In this document: positions 1 to 7,400 of the stretch, piece by piece
Layout of the letters: each line of letters starts with the position of its first letter
Position numbering within the stretch: the stretch's first letter is position 1
Assembly: GCA_031254095.1 (NCBI GenBank)
Contig: JAIRVC010000079.1
Span: forward strand, 1-11,518
DNA length: 11,518 nucleotides
Reading direction: 5' to 3'
Origin: Acidobacteriota bacterium
Lineage (GTDB): Bacteria > Acidobacteriota > UBA6911
Program-made: the position numbers and the translations under genes
Notes under the pieces: model-generated
The model's database searches: none
What the model saw: the letters and a program-made list of their open reading frames with translations, nothing else
What the model was told of the DNA's origin: nothing

Positions 1-74
1 AAAACCCCAAACTCTGCGTTACGCGGCCGATCCAAAATGCATTTCTTTAACGCGATCAGACAGTGATTAAACAT
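1..74 (-). CDS. Possible start of a gene truncated by the left edge
   Basis: An ATG at 74-72 on the minus strand opens a frame with no stop through the left edge (24 codons, beginning MFNHCLIALKKC). It starts 13 nt after the larB stop, the spacing expected of the next gene in an operon. The frame is too short to identify, no convincing ribosome binding site precedes the ATG, and an open stretch this short can occur by chance. It does not resemble the usual N-terminus of LarC, the common partner of LarB. The 74 bases could equally be untranslated 3' sequence of larB. Confidence 0.22.
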   Translation of the reverse strand, partial: MFNHCLIALKKCILDRPRNAEFGV

Positions 75-87
75 GGAAATGCGCCCG

Positions 88-858
88 TTATCCCGCGGTA
101 CGGGTATGGTCTTTTTTGCGGTTAATGAGGCTGGCGACATAGCCCGCGCCGAACCCGTTGTCTATATTCACTGTCACCACATTCGAGGCGCAGCTGTTAA
201 GCATGGTAAGAAGCGCCGAAAGACCGCCAAAATTACTGCCGTAGCCGATGCTTGTGGGAACCCCTATGACCGGTACGCTCAAAAGCCCTCCGACCACGCT
301 GGCAAGCGCTCCCTCCATTCCGGCTACTACAATGACCACGGCCGCTTCATTAAGCGCCTCCCGTATGTTCAGAAGGCGATGAATGCCGGCCACGCCCACG
401 TCATACGATGTGCGCACCTCGTTTCCCATAAGCCGCGCCGTCAATACCGCTTCTTCGGCGACCGGAATATCCGAAGTTCCCGCGCAGACGACGTAAATAA
501 TGCCTTCGCCATAGATTTTCGTGTCATTGACGATCGTGATCGCCCCGGCCGGCCGGTTGAATTCGGCTTTACGCGACACGCGGCTGACTTTTTTCCATGC
601 GTCCTCATTGGTGCGCGTGACAAGGACATTGGATTTTTGTTTAAGCAGGCTTTTGACTATACCGGCGATCTGTTCCGGAGTCTTCCCGCTGCCGAAAACC
701 ACTTCCGGAAAGCCTATTCTCAGCGTGCGGTGATGATCGACGCGAGCGTATCCCAAGTCTTCAAAAGGAAGATGTTTCAGGCGTTTGAGTCCCTCGTCCG
801 GCGTCAAAGCCCCCGCGCTTACCTGTTCAAGAAGTTCAAGAATCTGTTTTGGCGACAT
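88..858 (-). CDS. larB: LarB, nickel-pincer cofactor (P2TMN) biosynthesis enzyme
   Basis: LarB carboxylates the pyridinium ring of nicotinic acid adenine dinucleotide and hydrolyses the dinucleotide. This is the first step towards the nickel-pincer nucleotide cofactor of lactate racemase (LarA) and related racemases/epimerases. The 256-residue length is normal for LarB. The N-terminal family signature is present (FEDLGYARVDHHR, residues 32-44, then GFPEVVFGSGKT, 49-60). The C-terminal PurE/AIRC-like domain has AGTSDIPVAEEA (126-137), DVGVAGIHRLL (153-163), VVAGMEGALASVVGGL (177-192), PTSIGYGSNFGGLSALL (201-217) and NSCASNV (221-227); by motif, Cys223 is the catalytic cysteine. The ATG at 858 follows an AAGGAG ribosome binding site. 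The gene starts 25 nt after the toxin stop, so it may share that transcript. larA, larC and larE are not in the window; larC could lie beyond the left edge. The short tail after residue 247 (KKDHTRTAG) is not part of the conserved core. Confidence 0.95.
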   Translation of the reverse strand: MSPKQILELLEQVSAGALTPDEGLKRLKHLPFEDLGYARVDHHRTLRIGFPEVVFGSGKTPEQIAGIVKSLLKQKSNVLVTRTNEDAWKKVSRVSRKAEFNRPAGAITIVNDTKIYGEGIIYVVCAGTSDIPVAEEAVLTARLMGNEVRTSYDVGVAGIHRLLNIREALNEAAVVIVVAGMEGALASVVGGLLSVPVIGVPTSIGYGSNFGGLSALLTMLNSCASNVVTVNIDNGFGAGYVASLINRKKDHTRTAG

Positions 859-883
859 TGATAACTCCTTTATGCCCGTTTCC

Positions 884-1201
884 TTAAGTTAATTTGCCGA
901 ATAGAATCGAAAGATAGTCGCGTCTGCCGTAAATCACCCGGTCTATGTAGACTCTTTCCACTTGCGCCCGGTAAAATACGAGATAATTTCCGCAAACAAG
1001 AAAACGATAATCAGTGTCAATTTTTACTATAGAAGATAGCGGCGCGCCGACGAGCGGGAAATCGGCAATATTACTTATGGAATCCTGGATTTCGTTGAGG
1101 ATATTCAGCGCTGCAATTGGATTTTTCAATGTTTCCGAAATATGGTCGCCTATATGTTCCAGATCATTTAAAGCGGCTGTTGAATATACAATTTCAACCA
1201 C
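884..1201 (-). CDS. RelE/ParE-family toxin of a type II toxin-antitoxin pair
   Basis: This 105-residue protein has the size and pattern of the RelE/ParE toxin superfamily: an N-terminal strand (VEIVYSTAALNDLEHIGDHI), a helical hairpin, a central 'FPLVGAPLSS' segment (residues 53-62), then strands 'DYRFLVCGNYLVFYRA' and 'VYIDRVIYGRRDYLSILFG'. Relatives act on DNA gyrase (ParE) or on ribosome-bound mRNA (RelE). The sequence alone does not decide between these, although the 'VYIDRVIYGRRDYL' ending is typical of ParE-like members. The start is GTG at 1201, overlapping the antitoxin stop by 8 nt, with a GGAG about 8 nt upstream inside the antitoxin gene. This indicates translational coupling, usual for such pairs. 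The frame is intact, with no sign of decay. Confidence 0.9.
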   Translation of the reverse strand: MVEIVYSTAALNDLEHIGDHISETLKNPIAALNILNEIQDSISNIADFPLVGAPLSSIVKIDTDYRFLVCGNYLVFYRAQVERVYIDRVIYGRRDYLSILFGKLT

Positions 1202-1460
1202 TATATCGCTCCGAAAGGCGTGCCCTTACTTCACTTGCAGGAATCCATCCTTCTTCTTCACCTGAACTCCGTCCCTTGTCTAATTCTGATTTCAACTTCC
1301 GCCACGCAAGAATTTTTTCATATTCTCTGTATTCTTCAATGTCTAAAACCGCGTAGCGCCCATGCCCGTTCTTTGTTAAAAAAACCGGGGAGCCAACGGC
1401 AACATCGCGTAATACTTCGCCATAGTTCCGTAAATCAGATATGGGTTTAATATTTGGCAT
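1194..1460 (-). CDS. Phd/YefM-family antitoxin
   Basis: This 88-residue antitoxin probably binds DNA and represses its own operon through its N-terminal Phd/YefM fold, while its C-terminal helices wrap and neutralise the toxin encoded by the next gene. Family features are the opening 'MPNIKPISDLRNYGEVLRDV', then 'GSPVFLTKNGHGRYAVLDIEEYREYE' (read in two parts), then a charged helical tail (SELDKGRSSGEEEGW, ASEVRARLSERYSG). I place the start at the ATG at 1460 because GGGAGG lies about 8 nt upstream. A frame beginning 18 nt earlier at 1478 would put that ribosome binding site inside the gene. The stop overlaps the toxin start by 8 nt. A 7-bp dyad lies about 40-70 nt upstream and could be the operator. 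Confidence 0.9.
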   Translation of the reverse strand: MPNIKPISDLRNYGEVLRDVAVGSPVFLTKNGHGRYAVLDIEEYREYEKILAWRKLKSELDKGRSSGEEEGWIPASEVRARLSERYSG

Positions 1461-1498
1461 ACTTTCAACACCTCCCATCAGGTATTACGCCATAGATA

Positions 1499-1528
1499 TT
1501 CGTAAAATACAACGATGAATCTTACGAA
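1499..1528. promoter_or_regulatory. Inverted repeat upstream of the antitoxin, candidate operator
   Basis: TTCGTAA (1499-1505) and TTACGAA (1522-1528) are perfect inverted copies separated by 16 bp, 38-68 nt upstream of the antitoxin ATG. Phd/YefM antitoxins repress their own promoters by binding short palindromes at about this position. No clear -10/-35 pair could be fixed here; a minus-strand TTGTAT lies between the arms. The operator role is inferred from position. Confidence 0.35.
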
Positions 1529-1531
1529 TGC

Positions 1532-1574
1532 CAGCATATACGCAGGGAGAGCTGCCCTCCCTGCGTATATGCTG
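1532..1574 (-). terminator. Perfect 18-bp-stem hairpin after pnp
   Basis: Arms 1532-1549 and 1557-1574 are perfectly complementary over 18 bp, with a 7-nt loop (1550-1556). The hairpin begins 9 nt after the pnp stop codon and is the only strong structure between pnp and the antitoxin gene. Neither strand has a run of Ts after the stem, so it is not a textbook intrinsic terminator. It may stabilise the 3' end of pnp mRNA, pause polymerase, or be a repeat element. Confidence 0.55.
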
Positions 1575-1583
1575 ATCTGCCCG

Positions 1584-3797
1584 TTACCGGCGGTTTCCGC
1601 CGCGCGGAGGACGGTCGAAACGGTCGCGGCCGCGGTCTCCGTCACGGCGCGGACGCCCGCCGCGGTCGCCATCGCGCCGGGGAGGCCGGGGCGTCACTTC
1701 GAGAGGCGGCAGTCCCGCCTGTTCGCGCAAAACAGCCCTGCGGCTCAAGCGAATCTTGTTCGGCGGCTCAATGCCGATCACCTTTACCGGAACCTGATCG
1801 CCTATCTTCAATTCAGTATTGATATCCTCAATCCTGAAATCTGCCACTTCGGAAATATGAAGCAGCGCTTCGGTGCCGGGGAAGATTTCAACGAAAGCCC
1901 CGAAATCAACCAGGCGCGTTACGGTTCCAAGATAGGTTTTGCCGACCTCGGCTTCCATCGTCAGTTCTTCAATTATTTTGATGGCGCGCTGCGCGGATTC
2001 GCTGTCTGTCGAAGCGATGCTCACCTTGCCGTCGTCTTCAATGTCGATCTTGACGCCGGTCTGCTCGGTGATGCCGCGGATAACCTTGCCGCCTGTGCCG
2101 ATAACCGCGCCGATCTTGTCTTTAGGAATATTGATAGTGATAATGCGCGGCGCGTACTGCGAAATGTCCTCTCGCGACGCTTCAATACACTCGGCCATTT
2201 TTCTCAAAAGGAAAAGTCTGCCTTCTTTGGCCTGATCAAGCGCTTCGGCCATGATCTCGCGATCAATGCCGCCTATTTTGATGTCCATTTGCAGGCCGGT
2301 GATGCCTTTTTCCGTACCAGCGACTTTAAAATCCATATCGCCGTAGTGATCTTCCGCGCCGGCGATGTCGGTCAGAATGGCGTAGGCGTCGTCTTCTTTT
2401 ACAAGGCCCATAGCCACGCCGGCCACAGGCGCTTTAATCGGCACGCCGGCATCCATAAGCGCGAGTACGCCGCCGCAGACGGTAGCCATCGAAGAAGAAC
2501 CGTTGCTCTCCATTATGTCTGAAACCACGCGCAAGGTGTATGGAAACTCATCATTCGTCGGCAGGACAGGAAGGATGCTTCGCTCGGCCAGCGCCCCGTG
2601 GCCGATTTCGCGCCGGCCGGGGCCGCGCATCGGTTTGGTTTCGCCGACGCTGAAAGGCGGGAAATTATAATGCAGCATGAATCGCTTGAAAGCTTCCCCT
2701 TCGAGCGTATCCATGCGCTGTTCGTCGTCCGCCGTCCCAAGAGTTGCCGTGACCAGCGCCTGGGTTTCACCGCGCGTAAACAACGCCGATCCGTGGACGC
2801 GCGGAAGGAGCGAAACCTCGATGGCAATCGGGCGAATTTCGTCAAAGGCGCGTCCGTCAGGACGCTTTCTATCCTGAAGCATTTCCTTGCGGAATATCCG
2901 CTCCATCAGGTGATGATAGATTTTATCCGCCTGTTCACGGCGTTCCGTTTCCTCTGCGGGAACGGAGGCTACGATTTCATCGCGCACGTGGGCAAGTTCG
3001 GCATAACTCGCCAGCTTGCCCGTCACATGCAGCGCGCTGGAAATCTTCTGCGAAAACTCTTTTCCTATTCTCTCCATTTCCGCCGCGTCCAGCGTCGGCT
3101 TTGCAAACTCGCGCTTGACCGGATTTACCATACGGTACAGCTCTTTCTGAATCGCGATGAGTTTTTTGGCTTCATCGTGGCCGAAAGCGAGCGCCTCGAT
3201 CATCAATCCTTCCGGAAGCTCCTTGGCGCCGGCCTCAACCATCACAATCGCGTCTTCCGTGGCTGCAATCGTCAGGTTCAGGTCGCTTTCCTTTAATTGG
3301 CTGATCGTGGGGTTTATTACAAGCCGGCCTTCAATGTATCCTACGCGCACCGCGCCGATTGGATTAAAAAATGGAATCGCCGAGCAGTAGCAGGCCGCCG
3401 AAGCGCCGGTGATGCTGAGAATATCCGAATCATTTTCCTTGTCCGCTGAAAGCACCTGGGCTATCACCTGCGTTTCGCAGCTGAATCCTTCCGGGAAAAG
3501 CGGGCGCAGCGGCCGGTCGATCAGGCGGGACGTCAGAACCTCTTTTTCGGTAGGCCGTCCTTCGCGTTTAAAAAAACCGCCCGGTATTTTACCGGCGGCG
3601 TATGTGTTTTCCTTGTAGTCAACCGTGAGCGGGAAAAAATCCTGCCCGGATTTCGCGGTTTTAGCGGCGCAGGCCGCAACCAGTACAATTGTGTCGCCGT
3701 AGCGCACGAACGCCGCGCCATCGGCCTGCCGGGCAATCCGGCCCATCTCAATGGAAAATTCCAGTCCGCCGATTTCGGTGGAAACTTTATGTGTCAT
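1584..3797 (-). CDS. pnp: Polyribonucleotide nucleotidyltransferase (PNPase)
   Basis: PNPase degrades RNA 3'-to-5' using phosphate and can also add nucleotides; it works as a ring-shaped trimer in the cytoplasm, often within RNA-decay complexes. The 737 residues cover the full architecture: first RNase PH core (about 10-210), all-helical linker (about 240-315), second, catalytic RNase PH core (about 320-535), KH domain with GTGG loop (residues 567-570) and S1 domain (about 619-687, starting VGKTYLGTVTRLVDFGAFVE). Asp483, Asp489 and Lys491 in the AEDHYGDMDFK segment match the metal-binding triad known from E. coli PNPase. The protein ends in an Arg/Gly/Asp-rich tail (about 704-737). The ATG at 3797 is preceded by GAGGAT. 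The gene follows rpsO, as in many bacteria, and has a structured 5' leader that could support self-regulation. Confidence 0.98.
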   Translation of the reverse strand: MTHKVSTEIGGLEFSIEMGRIARQADGAAFVRYGDTIVLVAACAAKTAKSGQDFFPLTVDYKENTYAAGKIPGGFFKREGRPTEKEVLTSRLIDRPLRPLFPEGFSCETQVIAQVLSADKENDSDILSITGASAACYCSAIPFFNPIGAVRVGYIEGRLVINPTISQLKESDLNLTIAATEDAIVMVEAGAKELPEGLMIEALAFGHDEAKKLIAIQKELYRMVNPVKREFAKPTLDAAEMERIGKEFSQKISSALHVTGKLASYAELAHVRDEIVASVPAEETERREQADKIYHHLMERIFRKEMLQDRKRPDGRAFDEIRPIAIEVSLLPRVHGSALFTRGETQALVTATLGTADDEQRMDTLEGEAFKRFMLHYNFPPFSVGETKPMRGPGRREIGHGALAERSILPVLPTNDEFPYTLRVVSDIMESNGSSSMATVCGGVLALMDAGVPIKAPVAGVAMGLVKEDDAYAILTDIAGAEDHYGDMDFKVAGTEKGITGLQMDIKIGGIDREIMAEALDQAKEGRLFLLRKMAECIEASREDISQYAPRIITINIPKDKIGAVIGTGGKVIRGITEQTGVKIDIEDDGKVSIASTDSESAQRAIKIIEELTMEAEVGKTYLGTVTRLVDFGAFVEIFPGTEALLHISEVADFRIEDINTELKIGDQVPVKVIGIEPPNKIRLSRRAVLREQAGLPPLEVTPRPPRRDGDRGGRPRRDGDRGRDRFDRPPRGGNRR

Positions 3798-3836
3798 TAC
3801 ATCCTCGCTTGATAATCGAAGGGGGTTGACAGGCGG

Positions 3837-3925
3837 GAATTATGAACTAGGAATTATGATTATGAGCACTGAGCTAAGGGCTATCCTTCAATAGCCTTTA
3901 GCTCATAACTCATAATTCATAATTC
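3837..3925. repeat. AT-rich heptamer inverted repeat in the pnp leader
   Basis: The inner arms 3871-3884 (GAGCTAAGGGCTAT) and 3891-3904 pair with one G-T wobble around a 6-nt loop (3885-3890). Outside them, 3851-3870 and 3905-3925 continue as an imperfect stem. The right arm is a tandem heptamer (CTCATAA, CTCATAA, TTCATAA, TTC), and the left flank carries an extra GAATTATGA unit at 3837. The whole can fold into one long hairpin about 40 nt upstream of the pnp ATG on the transcript. It resembles a small non-autonomous repeat element more than unique sequence, but only one copy is in the window. Confidence 0.6.
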
Positions 3926-3955
3926 ACCCAACCCCAGGAATTGTTTGAACTCACA

Positions 3956-4008
3956 TTTCCGCGATCCGCCCGCATGTTTCAGCGCTCATAATTACTGAAT
4001 TGCGGAAA
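3956..4008 (-). other. Nested inverted repeat upstream of pnp
   Basis: TTTCCGC (3956-3962) pairs with GCGGAAA (4002-4008). Inside it, TTCAG pairs with CTGAA across a 12-nt gap (about 3978-3999). The structure overlaps a weak promoter candidate for pnp and could be a protein-binding dyad or an RNA fold in the leader. No function can be assigned. Confidence 0.3.
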
Positions 4009-4013
4009 CACAA
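3985..4013 (-). promoter_or_regulatory. Weak candidate promoter for pnp
   Basis: On the minus strand TTGTGT (4013-4008) and TATGAG (3990-3985) are spaced by 17 bp. Both are partial matches to -35/-10 consensus. It would give pnp its own start downstream of the rpsO hairpin, with a leader of about 180 nt containing the AT-rich inverted repeat. Read-through from rpsO is the alternative. Confidence 0.25.
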
Positions 4014-4058
4014 AATTTTTAATGCTTCAAAACGAACGGACCGGCGGTAAAAACATTT

Positions 4059-4102
4059 CGCGTTAAGCACAGGGGGCTTTTGCGCCCTCTGTGCTTAACG
4101 CG
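4059..4102 (-). terminator. rpsO terminator-like hairpin
   Basis: A 19-bp stem (4059-4077 with 4084-4102, one G-T wobble) and a 6-nt loop begin 5 nt after the rpsO stop codon. On the minus strand the stem is followed by AAATGTTTTT, a T-run starting about five bases after the stem, which suits a partial intrinsic terminator. The equivalent rpsO-pnp region in E. coli also carries a leaky terminator and RNase III-cut hairpins. Confidence 0.65.
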
Positions 4103-4107
4103 ATGCG

Positions 4108-4377
4108 CTACTTACGGATACCGAGACTTGTAATGATCGTCCGATACCGATTGACGTCTTTTTCCTTCAGGTAATCCAGCAGGCGGCGCCGCCTGCCGAC
4201 CATGCGCAGAAGCCCCCTGCGGGAATGATGATCCTTTGCGTGAACCTTGAAGTGTTCGGTCAGATACGAGATTTTCTCGCTCAAAATGGCGATCTGCACC
4301 TCAGGCGAACCCGTATCGGTTCCGTGGGTTCGATAAGTCCCAATAAGTTCCGTTTTTCTTTCTACTGTCAGTGACAA
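4108..4377 (-). CDS. rpsO: 30S ribosomal protein S15
   Basis: S15 is a primary binder of 16S rRNA in the central domain of the small subunit and contributes to an intersubunit bridge. The 89 residues equal the E. coli length. The family core is plain: [15 protein letters not shown] (22-36), [20 protein letters not shown] (48-67), [15 protein letters not shown] (68-82), ending SLGIRK. The start codon is TTG at 4377: there is no in-frame ATG or GTG nearby, GGAGGA lies 4 nt upstream (4382-4387 on the plus strand), and the resulting N-terminus MSLTVERK matches the family. A weak start may limit expression, and S15 commonly represses its own mRNA. It lies between the propeller-protein gene (94 nt upstream) and pnp. 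Confidence 0.98.
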   Translation of the reverse strand: MSLTVERKTELIGTYRTHGTDTGSPEVQIAILSEKISYLTEHFKVHAKDHHSRRGLLRMVGRRRRLLDYLKEKDVNRYRTIITSLGIRK

Positions 4378-4417
4378 GCTGTCCTCCGCACATGCCTTTT
4401 ATTAAATTAAAACAATT

Positions 4418-4446
4418 AGATTACCACCTTGCCGGGTAATCCGCAA
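4418..4446 (-). promoter_or_regulatory. Candidate promoter for rpsO
   Basis: On the minus strand TTGCGG (4446-4441) and TAATCT (4423-4418) are separated by 17 bp, which would give a leader of about 35 nt before the rpsO TTG. Both hexamers match consensus at only about half the positions. A housekeeping gene downstream of an accessory operon would be expected to have its own promoter, and this is the best candidate in the 94-bp gap. Confidence 0.35.
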
Positions 4447-4453
4447 CATATTT

Positions 4454-4476
4454 AGTGGTCGGCATTACCGATCACT
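4454..4476 (-). terminator. Hairpin containing the stop codon of the propeller gene
   Basis: 4454-4462 (AGTGGTCGG) and 4468-4476 (CCGATCACT) pair over 9 bp with one wobble around a 5-nt loop. The TGA stop of the 1618-residue gene (4474-4472) lies in the first arm of the transcript. No U-tract follows (AAATATGTT), so it is at best a weak terminator or a 3'-end stabiliser of the tonB operon. Confidence 0.35.
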
Positions 4477-7400
4477 GAGAACATTTATACAGGGTTGCGG
4501 GCACGGGCGTAATAAAGCGTTTGCTAAACGCTCTTATCTCTCCCATGCCGTGAATCGGCTGATCCGACCTGACTCTGACATTTCCATAATCCAATTTCTT
4601 ACCAAAAAGACCTGATATCGTTTTGTACATATTCCTTCCGGGATCCAAAGTCGCCGAATGTTCCTCTAATATACTGCCCTCTTCTTTGTTCGCGTCCCAC
4701 AGTTGCAGCGTCAGTGAAGCAACAGCGGTTCCGCTGTTCAGGAAAGACAATTCCGTCTCAAAATCGGAATTCTCCGATACAAGCGGGAAAATGAAGCAGT
4801 ATTGCCGTTCTTCAGATTCTTCCGGCAACGGCGAAGCTGTTGAAAGTTCAAAACTTCCCATATATTTATTCTTATCCGCCGCGCTCTTAAAGGTCACAGT
4901 GCCGACGACCTGATCTTCGGTGCTCGACACCTTGATCCACCCTTCATGCCCGCCTGTAAAAGAAAAATCATTAAAAATATCCTTCAGGTCGCCCTTTATC
5001 TGCGCGTTGGCGGCAACGTGACGCGTTGTGGACGCGATTAAACCGCCGTCGCGGCCGAACAGCTCAAGCGTAATATCCGCGGGATTTTCATCCTCATTGC
5101 CGTTAATGACGTTCAAAAGCGTCGTCCGGTCGGCGTCAACAGTAAAGCGCGGCGAATAGACCGTTTTGACGCCTTTATACTTCGCCATATCAATGGCGCT
5201 GACGGATGCCGGAGCGCCTCCTTTTTCAATGTTGTAGCTCTCCGAAGCCAGAAGACCCATTTCCGACGTAAAACGCAAATATCCGGAAGATTCCGACTCA
5301 TCCAACAAGATAGCGGCATGACCCTGGCGAGCCCTGCTAAGCGAAGAGGACGCCCTGGTAAACATGCGCGTACCCGGAGTGTAAATATCCGACGTGGCAA
5401 GCGCGCCCAGCTCAGGTTCTTCCTCGGTGCCTATTTCCCCGAAACCGCCGCTGATAATAACCCTGTCATTGATGCCGTCCCTGTCGTCCATGAAATTCAC
5501 CGCCGTATGATAGCTTCGCGCCGTTGTCATGGTATTGCCGGTTTCGCTGAAATAACCGGAGGACGGATCGTAAACTTCCGCGGTATCGAGCCCGCCCTCT
5601 TCATTTACGTCCGTATAATGATTCCGGCCGCCGGCAATCAGGACGGTTCCGTCAGAAAGAAGTGTGGCGGTATGGTTGCTTCGCGCATCCATCATATCTG
5701 AAACCTCTTCAAACTCGTTTGTCGCCGGATTAAAAACTTCCGCGGATTTCAGAAAATCGCCGTTGTACCCGCCGGTAAACAGCACCCTGCCGTCGCCAAG
5801 CAAAGTCGCCGTATGAAAAGCGCGGGGATACCGCATGTCACCGATTTGGGTAAACCTGCCCGTTGCCGTATTATAAATTTCCGCGGTTTTCGCCGTTCCC
5901 GTGCCGTCAAGACCCCCGGCGAGCAAAACCCGGACGCCGTCAGTCAAAAGCGTCGCCGTATGCGCGTCGCGCGGAAACACCATCTCGCTTTTCTCGCCGC
6001 CTTCCCTGTTTTTCGTGTAACTGAACGAACCGGTCGTATAATCAAACAGTTCCGCGGTACGGGTAATAGAATTCGTATTCTGCCCGCCGGCCAGCAACAC
6101 CAGGCCGTTAGGCAGGCGCGTCGCCGTATGCCGGTATCTTTCGACATTCATGGAGCCGGGCGTGAACGTGAAAGAGCCGGATGACGGATTGTAAAGCTCG
6201 GCGCTTTTCTGAATGATGGATCCATTTCGCCCGCCGGATACAAGCACTTTTCCGCTGGCAAGAGACGCGACGCCGGATCCATAACGGGCGGCCCGCATCC
6301 CTCCGGCGGAACGATACGATGACGAATTGCCGTCAAATACCTCAGCGGTTGACTCCGTACCGTTACTGGAAAGTCCGCCGATAATGGCCACCTGTGACTT
6401 TGCGACCGTCGAAGTAACGCCGGTCGTGGAAGTCGCCTCCCTTGCCTGTGGGCTGAGCGTTTTTTCCTGCTCCGCCCGTTTTGTCCCATCCGGGGCGTAG
6501 TGGATCACGGTATAATCCGCCGAGGTATACGACGGATTAACAAGGCTGACTTCCGATGTCGCGCCGTCAGCCTCTGGAACCTCAGGCAAAATCATGTCGC
6601 GCGGCACATCGCCCGCCGCAAAAAACGCGACGTTTTCCATTGAACGAATATGCGCGGTTAAAAAACTGCTCTGAATCTTTCCGACCGCCGTGTATCCGAC
6701 AATCACCGGCCGTTGGCTGTCGATTGTCAAATATCCGGTGTTTTCGACATCGTTATCAAATTCCAGCAGCTCTGAAATATCGATTGACACCTGGGCGTTC
6801 GATCCAAGTATCAGCGTCTTTTGTTTGGAGATGTTCTCGTTGTCTTCATAATAAGTATGAATGCCGCCGCTGTTGGTTCTCGCGGTTATCTGCACAATCA
6901 CTTCGTCATCATAAACATTAACGATGGAAATCCCGGTAAAACCATCCTGTTGACTGACATATCGAGTCTGCCGGTAAAGATACGAATCCACAAACAGGCT
7001 GATTTCATTGGAAACATAACTCGCCGCCGCCAATATGCCTGCGTCGGGCGTCAGCGCAACCGCAATCGGCTGATCGGGACTCAGGTTCGGATCGTCCCCA
7101 AGCGCGTACGCGCCGACGATTGCTCCGGTCTCCAAATCCATATGGAGAATCTGATCGTTTGTAGCTGAAGCGAAAAACGCGTATCGGCCGTCAGGAGTCA
7201 GGATAACGTTCGTGGACCCCATTGGAGAGCCGATAATAGCGTAATTTTTCGTGGTATCTTCATCGTCGTCATCATCCGAATCGCTTTCGAGGCGAGGATC
7301 AATCGTGGAAATCAGCGTTATGTTGTTTTGTGAAAGCGTCAGCCACCATTCTTTATTCGGCAGAAGCATCGTCCACCCCGGCTGGAATCCGACAAGGTAA

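Noticed and set aside
73..861. Long plus-strand open frame of 262 codons
   Set aside because: It lies exactly opposite larB, whose family motifs are unmistakable; its product has no recognisable motif and is explained by codon bias of the true gene.
1194..1478. Antitoxin start at 1478 (94 residues)
   Set aside because: The GGGAGG ribosome binding site would fall inside the gene; the ATG at 1460 has ideal spacing and matches the family N-terminus.
1515..2522. Plus-strand open frame of 335 codons starting in the hairpin
   Set aside because: It is antisense to the 3' part of pnp and low in complexity at its start; no ribosome binding site or family pattern.
2598..3296. Plus-strand open frame of 232 codons
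   Set aside because: Antisense to the conserved catalytic core of pnp; no independent support.
3826..3831. Perfect TTGACA on the plus strand upstream of the AT-rich repeat
   Set aside because: No -10 hexamer at 16-19 bp, and no plus-strand gene downstream.
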